Origin: Angomonas deanei
Taxonomy: Eukaryota > Euglenozoa > Kinetoplastea > Trypanosomatida > Trypanosomatidae
Length of the DNA stretch: 64,000 nucleotides
Direction of reading: 5' to 3'
NCBI GenBank assembly: GCA_903995115.1
Contig: LR877152.1
Location: forward strand, 434,001-498,000
In this document: one piece after another, positions 35,413-45,032 of the stretch
Layout: each line of letters opens with the position of its first letter
Numbering within the stretch: the first letter of the stretch is position 1
Program-made: the position numbers and the translations under genes
The notes under the pieces: generated by a model
Told to the model about the DNA's origin: nothing
The model's input: only the letters and a program-made list of their open reading frames with translations
The model's database searches: none

Positions 35413-38400
35413 ATGTCCACCCCAAACTACTCTGCCATTGAGAATACCATCACCAACATCTCCCCCGATGATAGTAACCCCATCTGGTTCGAGTCTCGCT
35501 ACCCTGCCAACACCGACAGTAGTCCCAACAGCGGCATCGCCCTACACCCCGACGACCTACAGTGGAGGGAGTTGGAGGAATTTGCGAGCAATCCCACCGG
35601 CCAACGACTGCCCCCACCGCAGGAAACCACCCTCATTCCAGCGGAAGACTGGGATGAGCTAGACGATGACGAAGAGGAACCAGCGAACCCCAAGGTGCCA
35701 GCCGCCGCTTCTCTCAAGGTGGAAACGCTCGCCTATCCACAAGAAGAAGAAGGATTAACGCCGCGGGACGACCCAGAGCCCCAATACCCCACGGAAGACT
35801 TGCCCGACAACTCAGCGCACCGCAAATCTCCCACTTCCAGTCGTCGGGTGTCACCGACAAAGCGCACCCCACGTCGCGCCTCCCTCATGGACGACTACCT
35901 CTCTCCCACGGAGCAGCAGCAAGCCACCTACCCACAGGAGGAGCAGGACCCCCGTGACGTGGAGGATGAGGCGAGCCGCAAGATCACCAACTTCATGCGC
36001 CGTGCTTCCGCCAAGAACCAGAAGGACAAGCGTGCCTCTGCCGTGCAGGAATACCTCCGCACCGTGGACGACGGCCTCGCACCGCAACAGGAAGCCGAGG
36101 AGCTGCGTGAGCTAGACCATCCCTCCGACGCACACCATGACGAGGAAGAAGAGGAGAAGCGCGACGATGATGCCGCCTACCCTCAGGAAGAAGAGGAGCC
36201 CAAGCAGGAGCAGGACCCCCGTGACGTGGAGGACGAGGCGAGTCGCAAGATCACCAACTTCATGCGCCGTGCTTCCGCCAAGAACCAGAAGGACAAGCGT
36301 GCCTCTGCCGTGCAGGAATACCTCCGCACCGTGGACGACGGCCTCGCACCGCAACAGGAAGCCGAGGAGCTGCGTGAGCTAGACCATCCCTCCGACGCAC
36401 ACCATGACGAGGAAGAAGAGGAGAAGCGCGACGATGATGCCACCTACCCTCAGGAAGAAGATGAGCCCAAGCAGGAGCAGGACCCCCGTGACGTGGAGGA
36501 CGAGGCGAGTCGCAAGATCACCAACTTCATGCGCCGTGCTTCCGCCAAGAACCAGAAGGACAAGCGTGCTTCTGCCGTGCAGGAATACCTCCGCACCGTG
36601 GACGACGGCCTCGCACCGCAACAGGAAGCCGAGGAGCTGCGTGAGCTAGACCATCCCTCCGACGCCCATCATGATGAGGATGAGGAGAAGCGCAATGCCA
36701 CCTACCCTCAGGAAGAGGAGGAGCCCAAGCAGGAACAGGACCCCCGTGACGTGGAGGACGAGGCGAGTCGCAAGATCACCAACTTCATGCGCCGTGCTTC
36801 CGCCAAGAACCAGAAGGACAAGCGTGCCTCTGCCGTGCAGGAATACCTCCGCACCGTGGACGACGGCCTCGCACCGCAACAGGAAGCCGAGGAGCTGCGT
36901 GAGCTAGACCATCCCTCCGACGCACACCATGACGAGGAAGAAGAGGAGAAGCGCGACGATGATGCCACCTACCCTCAGGAAGAAGAGGAGCCCAAGCAGG
37001 AGCAGGACCCCCGTGACGTGGAGGACGAGGCGAGCCGCAAGATCACCAACTTCATGCGCCGTGCTTCCGCCAAGAACCAGAAGGACAAGCGTGCTTCTGC
37101 CGTGCAGGAATACCTCCGCACCGCGGACGACGGCCTCGCACCGCAACAGGAAGCCGAGGAGCTGCGTGAGCTAGACCATCCCTCCGACGCACACCATGAC
37201 GAGGAAGAAGAGGAGAAGCGCGACGATGATGCCACCTACCCTCAGGAAGAAGAGGAGCCCAAGCAGGAGCAGGACCCCCGTGACGTGGAGGACGAGGCGA
37301 GCCGCAAGATCACCAACTTCATGCGCCGTGCTTCCGCCAAGAACCAGAAGGACAAGCGTGCCTCTGCCGTGCAGGAATACCTCCGCACCGTGGACAACGG
37401 CCTCGCACCGCAACAGGAAGCCGAGGAGCTGCGTGAGCTAGACCATCCCTCCGACGCCCATCATGATGAGGATGAGGAGAAGCGCAATGCCACCTACCCT
37501 CAGGAAGAGGAGGAGCCCAAGCAGGAGCAGGACCCCCGCGACGTGGAGGATGAGGCGAGCCGCAAGATCACCAACTTCATGCGCCGTGCTTCCGCCAAGA
37601 ACCAGAAGGACAAGCGTGCTTCTGCCGTGCAGGAATACCTCCGCACCGTGGACGACGGCCTCGCACCGCAACAGGAAGCCGAGGAGCTGCGTGAGCTAGA
37701 CCATCCCTCCGACGCACACCATGACGAGGAAGAAGAGGAGAAGCGCGACGATGATGCCACCTACCCTCAGGAAGAAGAGGAGCCCAAGCAGGAGCAGGAC
37801 CCCCGTGACGTGGAGGACGAGGCGAGCCGCAAGATCACCAACTTCATGCGCCGTGCTTCCGCCAAGAACCAGAAGGACAAGCGTGCCTCTGCCGTGCAGG
37901 AATACCTCCGCACCGCGGACGACGGCCTCGCACCGCAACAGGAAGCCGAGGAGCTGCGTGAGCTAGACCATCCCTCCGACGCACACCATGACGAGGAAGA
38001 AGAGGAGAAGCGCGACGATGATGCCGCCTACCCTCAGGAAGAAGAGGAGCCCAAGCAGGAGCAGGACCCCCGTGACGTGGAGGACGAGGCGAGTCGCAAG
38101 ATCACCAACTTCATGCGCCGTGCTTCCGCCAAGAACCAGAAGGACAAGCGTGCCTCTGCCGTGCAGGAATACCTCCGCACCGCGGACGACGGCCTCGCAC
38201 CGCAACAGGAAGCCGAGGAACTGAGGGAGCTAGACCATCCCTCCGACGCCCATCATGATGAGGACGAGGATGAGGAGAAGCGCAATGCCACCTACCCTCA
38301 GGAAGAGGAGGAGCCCAAGCAGGAGCAGGACCCCCGCGACGTGGAGGACGAGGCGAGCCGCAAGATCACCAACTTCATGCGCCGCGCATCTGCCAAGAAC

Positions 38401-41142
38401 CAGAAGGACAAGCGTGCCTCTGCCGTGCAGGAATACCTCCGCACCGTGGACAACGGCCTCGCACCGCAACAGGAAGCCGAGGAGTTGCGTGAGCTAGACC
38501 ATCCCTCCGACGCACACCATGACGAGGAAGAAGAGGAGAAGCGCGACGATGATGCCGCCTACCCTCAGGAAGAAGAGGAGCCCAAGCAGGAGCAGGACCC
38601 CCGTGACGTGGAGGACGAGGCGAGCCGCAAGATCACCAACTTCATGCGCCGTGCTTCCGCCAAGAACCAGAAGGACAAGCGTGCCTCTGCCGTGCAGGAA
38701 TACCTCCGCACCGTGGACGACGGCCTCGCACCGCAACAGGAAGCCGAGGAGTTGCGTGAGCTAGACCATCCCTCCGACGCACACCATGACGAGGAAGAAG
38801 AGGAGAAGCGCGACGATGATGCCGCCTACCCTCAGGAAGAGGAGGAGCCCAAGCAGGAGCAGGACCCCCGTGACGTGGAGGACGAGGCGAGTCGCAAGAT
38901 CACCAACTTCATGCGCCGTGCTTCCGCCAAGAACCAGAAGGACAAGCGTGCCTCTGCCGTGCAGGAATACCTCCGCACCGTGGACGACGGCCTCGCACCG
39001 CAACAGGAAGCCGAGGAGCTGCGTGAGCTAGACCATCCCTCCGACGCACACCATGACGAGGAAGAAGAGGAGAAGCGCGACGATGATGCCACCTACCCTC
39101 AGGAAGAAGATGAGCCCAAGCAGGAGCAGGACCCCCGTGACGTGGAGGACGAGGCGAGTCGCAAGATCACCAACTTCATGCGCCGTGCTTCCGCCAAGAA
39201 CCAGAAGGACAAGCGTGCTTCTGCCGTGCAGGAATACCTCCGCACCGTGGACAACGGCCTCGCACCGCAACAGGAAGCCGAGGAGCTGCGTGAGCTAGAC
39301 CATCCCTCCGACGCACACCATGACGAGGAAGAAGAGGAGAAGCGCGACGATGATGCCGCCTACCCTCAGGAAGAAGAGGAGCCCAAGCAGGAGCAGGACC
39401 CCCGTGACGTGGAGGACGAGGCGAGTCGCAAGATCACCAACTTCATGCGCCGTGCTTCCGCCAAGAACCAGAAGGACAAGCGTGCCTCTGCCGTGCAGGA
39501 ATACCTCCGCACCGTGGACGACGGCCTCGCACCGCAACAGGAAGCCGAGGAGCTGCGTGAGCTAGACCATCCCTCCGACGCACACCATGACGAGGAAGAA
39601 GAGGAGAAGCGCGACGATGATGCCACCTACCCTCAGGAAGAAGATGAGCCCAAGCAGGAGCAGGACCCCCGTGACGTGGAGGACGAGGCGAGTCGCAAGA
39701 TCACCAACTTCATGCGCCGTGCTTCCGCCAAGAACCAGAAGGACAAGCGTGCTTCTGCCGTGCAGGAATACCTCCGCACCGTGGACAACGGCCTCGCACC
39801 GCAACAGGAAGCCGAGGAGCTGCGTGAGCTAGACCATCCCTCCGACGCCCATCATGATGAGGATGAGGAGAAGCGCAATGCCACCTACCCTCAGGAAGAG
39901 GAGGAGCCCAAGCAGGAGCAGGACCCCCGCGACGTGGAGGATGAGGCGAGTCGCAAGATCACCAACTTCATGCGCCGTGCTTCCGCCAAGAACCAGAAGG
40001 ACAAGCGTGCTTCTGCCGTGCAGGAATACCTCCGCACCGTGGACGACGGCCTCGCACCGCAACAGGAAACCGAGGAGCTGCGTGAGCTAGACCATCCCTC
40101 CGACACCCAGGAGGAGAATAAATCCAATAAAGAAGAGAACAGCTCTGGGGTTGGTGTCTCTGTGTCCAACGCACTCAGTGAAATAAAAGTGAAGGAAACA
40201 TTTCCCGACTTAGTCGAGGTGGAAGAAAGGGAGGAAGAATCGACGGGTGAGGAGGAGGGTTCCGAGGAGAGAGAAGAATCCTACGAGGTGGAGGAGGAGC
40301 AGACCTCACAGCAGGATGCGGAGGAGCTGGACGAGATTGGACCTCTGTTTGCTACGTATGAGAAGCACGCCAAGAAGCCAAACGACGCCAAAAAAGAAGA
40401 CGCCTCTGGGGTTGGTGTTTCCGTCTCCAATGCGCTCAGCGAAATCAAAGAAAAGGAAGACTTTCCTGATCTGGTCGAAGTAGAGAAACAAAGTGAGCAC
40501 ACAGAGGAAGAGGTACTGCCGCTGTCGGAGGAGGAAAGTGTGTTGCCCTCCCTTGCCGCCGAGGAGGAGCAGTTGCCCATCCAGGAGACGAATGTCGAGC
40601 TGATTGAGACGACGGAGGAAGACGTCTCGCTGGCCTACTTTGTGGAGTCCAACCTCCTCTCCGTCGCCGTCAATGGCGGTCCGGTGAACTCGGTTCGAGG
40701 GCTGTTAACCGCCAAGAAGGAAATTGAGCGGAAGAGAGGGTCGGTGGAGGAGACGAGTTATAATCGTCCACGACTGTCCCAGCCCACCCCGTACACGGCG
40801 CCACCGGTGGAGTACCAAAAGTGGACGCTACAGCGGTATAAGACACCGGCTGGGTATGGGAAGACCGTCTATCTGCAGCGCAACTCTTTGCGGCCAGCCT
40901 CCGCCGTGGGGGCAGTCCGGGAGGCGGCGGTGGCACCTTCCGCTGGAACACCGAAGGCGGAGAGGCACGATACTACTAATAATAATAATAGCAGTTATAA
41001 TAATACAAACGTCACTTTTTCTGGTAGCATTGCGAGGGCACTTCAGGAGAGCAAAAAGAAGAAGAAGGTGTCGCGGATCGACCAGCCAGATTGGTATAAG
41101 GATACCAAGAGAAGTGAGGGTGAATGGAAAAGATATTATTAA
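35413..41142 (+). CDS. Giant tandem-repeat acidic protein (16 x 86-89 aa), unknown function
   Basis: 1,909 aa in one unbroken frame. The head is Pro/Asp/Glu-rich and contains a single-copy relative of the repeat (PRRASLMDDYLSPTEQQQ). Residues about 174-1565 are 16 tandem units, each with the order DPRDVEDEASRK, ITNFMRRASAKNQKDKRASA, VQEYLRTVDDGLAPQQEAEE, then an acidic linker and YPQEEEEPKQEQ. Each unit is predicted helical and highly charged, and has two basic-Ser sites (RRAS and KRAS) of the PKA/AGC kinase type. The tail has two diverged copies of another motif (GVGVSVSNALSEIK) and a Lys-rich end. There is no signal peptide or membrane segment. Large, near-identical repeat proteins in kinetoplastids are often cytoskeletal or strongly antigenic; this one matches no family I recognise. 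Confidence 0.85.
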   Translation: MSTPNYSAIENTITNISPDDSNPIWFESRYPANTDSSPNSGIALHPDDLQWRELEEFASNPTGQRLPPPQETTLIPAEDWDELDDDEEEPANPKVPAAASLKVETLAYPQEEEGLTPRDDPEPQYPTEDLPDNSAHRKSPTSSRRVSPTKRTPRRASLMDDYLSPTEQQQATYPQEEQDPRDVEDEASRKITNFMRRASAKNQKDKRASAVQEYLRTVDDGLAPQQEAEELRELDHPSDAHHDEEEEEKRDDDAAYPQEEEEPKQEQDPRDVEDEASRKITNFMRRASAKNQKDKRASAVQEYLRTVDDGLAPQQEAEELRELDHPSDAHHDEEEEEKRDDDATYPQEEDEPKQEQDPRDVEDEASRKITNFMRRASAKNQKDKRASAVQEYLRTVDDGLAPQQEAEELRELDHPSDAHHDEDEEKRNATYPQEEEEPKQEQDPRDVEDEASRKITNFMRRASAKNQKDKRASAVQEYLRTVDDGLAPQQEAEELRELDHPSDAHHDEEEEEKRDDDATYPQEEEEPKQEQDPRDVEDEASRKITNFMRRASAKNQKDKRASAVQEYLRTADDGLAPQQEAEELRELDHPSDAHHDEEEEEKRDDDATYPQEEEEPKQEQDPRDVEDEASRKITNFMRRASAKNQKDKRASAVQEYLRTVDNGLAPQQEAEELRELDHPSDAHHDEDEEKRNATYPQEEEEPKQEQDPRDVEDEASRKITNFMRRASAKNQKDKRASAVQEYLRTVDDGLAPQQEAEELRELDHPSDAHHDEEEEEKRDDDATYPQEEEEPKQEQDPRDVEDEASRKITNFMRRASAKNQKDKRASAVQEYLRTADDGLAPQQEAEELRELDHPSDAHHDEEEEEKRDDDAAYPQEEEEPKQEQDPRDVEDEASRKITNFMRRASAKNQKDKRASAVQEYLRTADDGLAPQQEAEELRELDHPSDAHHDEDEDEEKRNATYPQEEEEPKQEQDPRDVEDEASRKITNFMRRASAKNQKDKRASAVQEYLRTVDNGLAPQQEAEELRELDHPSDAHHDEEEEEKRDDDAAYPQEEEEPKQEQDPRDVEDEASRKITNFMRRASAKNQKDKRASAVQEYLRTVDDGLAPQQEAEELRELDHPSDAHHDEEEEEKRDDDAAYPQEEEEPKQEQDPRDVEDEASRKITNFMRRASAKNQKDKRASAVQEYLRTVDDGLAPQQEAEELRELDHPSDAHHDEEEEEKRDDDATYPQEEDEPKQEQDPRDVEDEASRKITNFMRRASAKNQKDKRASAVQEYLRTVDNGLAPQQEAEELRELDHPSDAHHDEEEEEKRDDDAAYPQEEEEPKQEQDPRDVEDEASRKITNFMRRASAKNQKDKRASAVQEYLRTVDDGLAPQQEAEELRELDHPSDAHHDEEEEEKRDDDATYPQEEDEPKQEQDPRDVEDEASRKITNFMRRASAKNQKDKRASAVQEYLRTVDNGLAPQQEAEELRELDHPSDAHHDEDEEKRNATYPQEEEEPKQEQDPRDVEDEASRKITNFMRRASAKNQKDKRASAVQEYLRTVDDGLAPQQETEELRELDHPSDTQEENKSNKEENSSGVGVSVSNALSEIKVKETFPDLVEVEEREEESTGEEEGSEEREESYEVEEEQTSQQDAEELDEIGPLFATYEKHAKKPNDAKKEDASGVGVSVSNALSEIKEKEDFPDLVEVEKQSEHTEEEVLPLSEEESVLPSLAAEEEQLPIQETNVELIETTEEDVSLAYFVESNLLSVAVNGGPVNSVRGLLTAKKEIERKRGSVEETSYNRPRLSQPTPYTAPPVEYQKWTLQRYKTPAGYGKTVYLQRNSLRPASAVGAVREAAVAPSAGTPKAERHDTTNNNNSSYNNTNVTFSGSIARALQESKKKKKVSRIDQPDWYKDTKRSEGEWKRYY
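35932..40105 (+). repeat. Coding minisatellite, 16 units of 258-267 bp
   Basis: The DPRDVEDEASRK-coding start recurs at about 35950, 36217, 36484, 36742, 37009, 37276, 37534, 37801, 38068, 38332, 38599, 38866, 39133, 39400, 39667 and 39925. Spacings are 267 bp, or 258-264 bp where the linker is the shorter form ending KRNAT. Units are almost identical in DNA, differing at a few codons (TVDD, TVDN or TADD; EEEE or EEDE). Confidence 0.95.
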
Positions 41143-41480
41143 AAAAATGAAAAATAAAAGCATCACTGTATAGTAATTTTTAAAAAAAAAAGTAACATCC
41201 AAACATATGTTTTTTGCTGTATCATAAAAATTCGTAAAGCGCACGGGAACAACCCCCTGTATATGTATTTCTCCGTTATCGCTGTATACTTGATCTCTTT
41301 AAAAGAGAGGAAACAAACAAACAAAAAAAAAAAAAATTGATTGATTTTCTCGAAACAACGCATCTCTGAAAATGGCAGGAAGTCCTATAATTATCTATTT
41401 TTTTTTTTTTTATATGTTCCTATAAAAAAGCAAACCCAAAAAAGGCATACTAGCATTTAAAAAAACAAAAACAAAAGTCC
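41143..41480 (+). other. AT-rich intergenic region
   Basis: 338 bp of A/T-rich spacer. A T13 run at 41398-41411 could serve as the pyrimidine tract, with AG at 41429-41430 or 41449-41450, before the ATG at 41481. No gene is recognised. Confidence 0.45.
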
Positions 41481-42779
41481 ATGTTGCGCTTTTCTGCGGT
41501 TCGTCGTGCCACGCTGGTCAAGGTCGGAAGAGGCGTAGAGAACATCACCGAGAGCGCTAGCAATTCCCTCCTGGAGTCCCTACAGAACCACGGCTACTGC
41601 TACATCCAGCACCCCTTCATCCAGAAGAGCATCCTAGACCAGCTACACCGCGACTGCCGCATCTTTTTTGAGCAGTACGTCCTCAACGTGCCGGACACCA
41701 CCGGTGGGACGAAGCGGGGGAACAACAAGCACAACTACAACTGCTCCCCGCTGTCGGAGTATGAGTTGGAAGGGATCCGCAGCCCGACGGGATTCCGGGG
41801 GTACTACCGGTATGTGGGGGCCAGCGGCCTCGACGACGCCATCGACTGCTTCTCGATTGGTCGCGAGGACGCCGCCGACCCCGCGGAGCTGCGCCGTAAC
41901 TATTACATCCAGGCCGGCTGGGAGGAGCAGGAGTACCTCCCTCTGATTAACCGCCGCAACCCCTGGGATGTCCTCCTCAACCACGTCAACACATACCCCG
42001 CGACGGAGAAAGGGGCTCCCCACTTTACCGGACCGAACAATAACTTTATGTCGGACTTCCGCGATATGATGGTGGCGTACTATGAACTGTGTAGCATTGT
42101 CAGCATTGATGTCCTGCGGCACATCAGCTGCGGTCTAGGCATTCGTCCCTCCATCCCCCAAGGCGGCTTCGACCCCGCCTCCGAGTACGACTACAACTTC
42201 TTCACCTCCTTCCACAACAAGAAGGACTTTGACCTCCAGGCCAAGTACTACCCACAGCTGGGCACGGCGTCGAGGGTGAAGCAGGGAGTGGAGATTGGGA
42301 ACAAGCAGTCCCCGCAGAATCCAGATGGGGTGCGGGTGTTGCGACGGAAGGGCGCCAAGACGACCCCGCTCGTCGGGGAGGACACCGACGACGAAACCGG
42401 CAAGTCCAAAGAGTCGGTGGTGCGGTTAGACACCCACAAGGACCTCAGCACCCTCACCCTCCTCTCGCAGGACGCCCTCGGGGGGCTGGAGGTCTGGGAT
42501 GAGGAGAAGAAGGATTACGTGGCGGTGCCGGTGCTCGAGGATGCGCTCCTCGTCAACGCGGGGCTCTTCTTAGAAAAGTGGACCGGCGGTTTGATCGAGG
42601 CGACCCCACACCGGGTGCGGACACGGAGCCATCATAATAATAATAGTCGATGCAGTATTGTATTCTTTGCCCTCCCCAACCACGACGCCAAGATTGAGCC
42701 CTTGTTGCAGCAGGACGACAATCCCGCCGTGGATACACAGGAGGGGTTTTATGCAGGGGATATGATGCCAACACCTTAA
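41481..42779 (+). CDS. 2-oxoglutarate/Fe(II)-dependent oxygenase, isopenicillin-N-synthase-like
   Basis: 432 aa. The C-terminal half carries the double-stranded beta-helix iron site: H319 and D321 (DTHKDLSTLTLL), H377 (ATPHRVRTR) and the 2-oxoglutarate-binding R390/S392 (SRCSIVFFALPN). The GGLEVWDEEK strand between them is typical of the family. These enzymes use Fe(II), O2 and 2-oxoglutarate to oxidise a small molecule or base; the substrate is unknown. The N-terminus (MLRFSAVRRATLVKVGRG) is basic and may be a mitochondrial presequence. The first half contains helical sequence and an ordered segment of unknown role. An Asn run (HHNNNS) interrupts the fold between H377 and R390, evidence that poly-Asn insertion is tolerated even inside enzymes. 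It is not one of the base J hydroxylases (JBP), whose motifs are absent. Confidence 0.8.
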   Translation: MLRFSAVRRATLVKVGRGVENITESASNSLLESLQNHGYCYIQHPFIQKSILDQLHRDCRIFFEQYVLNVPDTTGGTKRGNNKHNYNCSPLSEYELEGIRSPTGFRGYYRYVGASGLDDAIDCFSIGREDAADPAELRRNYYIQAGWEEQEYLPLINRRNPWDVLLNHVNTYPATEKGAPHFTGPNNNFMSDFRDMMVAYYELCSIVSIDVLRHISCGLGIRPSIPQGGFDPASEYDYNFFTSFHNKKDFDLQAKYYPQLGTASRVKQGVEIGNKQSPQNPDGVRVLRRKGAKTTPLVGEDTDDETGKSKESVVRLDTHKDLSTLTLLSQDALGGLEVWDEEKKDYVAVPVLEDALLVNAGLFLEKWTGGLIEATPHRVRTRSHHNNNSRCSIVFFALPNHDAKIEPLLQQDDNPAVDTQEGFYAGDMMPTP

Positions 42780-43112
42780 CGCTGATCTTTGTGTGTTGGT
42801 GTGTTTTGAGTTTTTTTTTTTTTTTTCCTTTTTTTGGTTTGAAGGTTAGAAAAGAGAGAGAAAAAAAAAATACTAGCCATAAAGCAAAAAATAGCATACA
42901 TTTTTATACATTTATAGAAACTTTTCAACTTAATATATAAAATGACAAGCATAGAAATTTACACGTTATAGTGATTTAAAATACGAAACAATCAAAAACA
43001 GGAAAACGGAAAAATTGCATTTCATTGTTGAAACAGTGTTTTTAAGTTATGTATTACCATCAATTTTCCTCTTTTCTTTCAAAAAGTATTTTCAAACTTA
43101 AGAAAAAAAAAA
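42780..43112 (+). other. AT-rich intergenic region
   Basis: 333 bp spacer with T15 and A9 runs. The pyrimidine stretch 43063-43080 followed by AG at 43085-43086 is a plausible acceptor for SEC61 gamma. An A11 run abuts its ATG at 43113. Confidence 0.45.
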
Positions 43113-43322
43113 ATGGATCTCGTCAACGAAAATGTGGTGGACCCTCTGACCACCTTCTTCAAGAACAGCCGCATGCTCGTCCGCAAGTGCCAAAAGCCCA
43201 ACTACACCGAGTTCACCAGGGCTGCCTTTATAACCCTGATGGGCTTCCTCATGATGGGTTTCTTGGGATTCTTTATTAAGCTGATCTTCATTCCTATTAA
43301 TAACGTTATCCTCGGGGCGTAA
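43113..43322 (+). CDS. SEC61G: Sec61 translocon gamma subunit
   Basis: 69 aa, the typical size of SecE/Sec61 gamma. The amphipathic helix before the membrane (NSRMLVRKCQKPNYTEFTRA) and the single C-terminal membrane segment (GFFIKLIFIPINNVILGA, with GFLMMGFLGF before it) match the Sec61 gamma consensus, in which KPD/KPN-x-x-E and the IPIN tail are conserved. The subunit clamps the two halves of Sec61 alpha in the ER membrane during protein import. The frame is intact, and the ATG is preceded directly by an A run. Confidence 0.93.
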   Translation: MDLVNENVVDPLTTFFKNSRMLVRKCQKPNYTEFTRAAFITLMGFLMMGFLGFFIKLIFIPINNVILGA

Positions 43323-43518
43323 AAAGAAAAGAAAAAAATGAACTAATGTTAATAATAATAATAATAGTGTTACAATGCCTAAAATTCAATTTTAAAGAAG
43401 TATATATGAAAAAGATGTTGTGCTCCATAATAATAAATCAACAAAAAAGAAAATCATTCATTTTTTGTGTTTTTATTGGCCGTAACCCCAAACGAAAAAA
43501 CTAAAATTGTTTCATTGT

Positions 43519-43557
43519 TCTCCTTTTCCCTCTCTCTCTCTCTACTGCTCTTCTCAG
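43519..43557 (+). promoter_or_regulatory. Putative trans-splice acceptor
   Basis: A strong pyrimidine tract (tctccttttccctctctctc onward, including a CT repeat) ends in AG at 43556-43557, 43 nt before the ATG at 43601. Confidence 0.65.
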
Positions 43558-43600
43558 CATTCTTACCAACACTAAAAAATAATAAAAAAAAAACTAGGGG

Positions 43601-44818
43601 ATGTCCGCCGTGAAGAGATCCCTCAACGTAGGGGTCATCGGGCTCGGCAACATGGGTCTGCCGATTGCCCGCAACATTGCCTTCAAGGCACGGAGTAGCG
43701 TCTACCTACAACTCCACAGTCGCACCAAGTCCAAGTTAAAGATCATTAGTGAAGACATGCAGGCCGACGGCGTCACCTGTGCCCTACGCCTTCACGATAA
43801 GTATAGTTCCATGTCCAAGTGGTGTGATATTCTCATTCTCTGTCTGAAGGATCAGGCGGCGGCGGAGCACGTGCTGCTCTCCGCTGGGGGCGGTGGCGAG
43901 GATAGCCCGCTGCTGTCCCCTCAGAGCGCTCGTCAAGGTCAGATTATCATTGATCACACCACCGCGGCGGTCCCCTTCGCCAAGCACTGCGGTCAGCTCG
44001 CCGCGCAGTTGGGGGTGCACTACCTCGATGCGCCCCTCTCCGGCTCCCCCCGACAGGCCTTCCAGAATCAGCTGGTCACCATGATTGGGAGTAACGCGAA
44101 CCAACTTAACGCCGGTGAGGACGTGGTGCAGCGACTGTATCCTATTCTGAACATGTACTGCGATCACATCCACTCGATGGGGGAGAGTGGGGCGGGGCAG
44201 GCGACGAAGCTCGTCAGTGCGGCATTAGTGGCCTCCCACAATAGTGCCGCCGCGGAGGCCATGACGATGGCGCATCGTCTCAACCTGGAGTACTCCTCCT
44301 ACCCTAAAAGTAACGCCCCCAACCGTCAGGACAGCTTCACTCACTCTTTTCTAAACCAAAACGCCCTGATCAAGGTGCTGGATGCCTCCTGGGCCTCGAG
44401 TACGATGCTACGACGGAATGCCTCCACGATGCAGGATATTATTCGCAATCCAGACCAGCTCCCGCCTACGTCGGGACTAACCGTAGACCACCTCCTGCAG
44501 GACTTGCAGTACCTCGACGACACCTTACGTCAGGCCCACCCGCCCGCTGCGGACGGGGGGGAGGTGGAAGACCCGTACCCGGTGCTAGACGCCTCCCTCC
44601 GCATGTTGGGGTCCGCCAAGAACGGTAACATGGGAGACCGAGATGTGAGTAGCGTGATTCACTTTATTGAGGCGGCGGATATTTTAGAAAAGGAAGAAAA
44701 GTTGTACAACCATCCTGCTCCTCCGCAGGAGGAAGTGGGGAAGAAGACGGAAACCGTAGAGGAGAAGGCCAAGACCAGTGGAAAGGTGGACAATGAGTTT
44801 GATGGTGACTTTTACTAA
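43601..44818 (+). CDS. Beta-hydroxyacid dehydrogenase-like protein (6PGDH/HIBADH family)
   Basis: 405 aa. The N-terminal Rossmann motif GVIGLGNMGLPIARNI (residues 11-26) binds NAD(P). The substrate-loop relative of DxxxSGG reads DAPLSGSPRQAF. The catalytic lysine is in place as K203 (GAGQATKLVSAAL). The Asn pair that normally follows it (KxxNN) is replaced by S-A. The helical C-terminal domain is present. The last 60 residues are Glu/Lys-rich and not part of the fold. Family members reduce 3-hydroxyisobutyrate, tartronate semialdehyde or related acids. The altered substrate loop and missing Asn leave activity uncertain. The frame is intact and the start follows a good acceptor. Confidence 0.8.
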   Translation: MSAVKRSLNVGVIGLGNMGLPIARNIAFKARSSVYLQLHSRTKSKLKIISEDMQADGVTCALRLHDKYSSMSKWCDILILCLKDQAAAEHVLLSAGGGGEDSPLLSPQSARQGQIIIDHTTAAVPFAKHCGQLAAQLGVHYLDAPLSGSPRQAFQNQLVTMIGSNANQLNAGEDVVQRLYPILNMYCDHIHSMGESGAGQATKLVSAALVASHNSAAAEAMTMAHRLNLEYSSYPKSNAPNRQDSFTHSFLNQNALIKVLDASWASSTMLRRNASTMQDIIRNPDQLPPTSGLTVDHLLQDLQYLDDTLRQAHPPAADGGEVEDPYPVLDASLRMLGSAKNGNMGDRDVSSVIHFIEAADILEKEEKLYNHPAPPQEEVGKKTETVEEKAKTSGKVDNEFDGDFY

Positions 44819-45032
44819 TCACAGTTTAATAACATATAAACCATAACAATAGTTTTTAAAAAAAAAAAAGTTACAAATGGGATTAGAAAAGCAGGGAAAC
44901 AAATGATGTTTTCTTGTGCTAATATGAAAGTATACGTTTTTTCCTCTCCTGTTCACACTTTCTTTATAGATTGTATCCCAACAAGAACGGTAATATCATT
45001 TTTGAAAAATAAATATAAAGTGGGAAAGCAGT

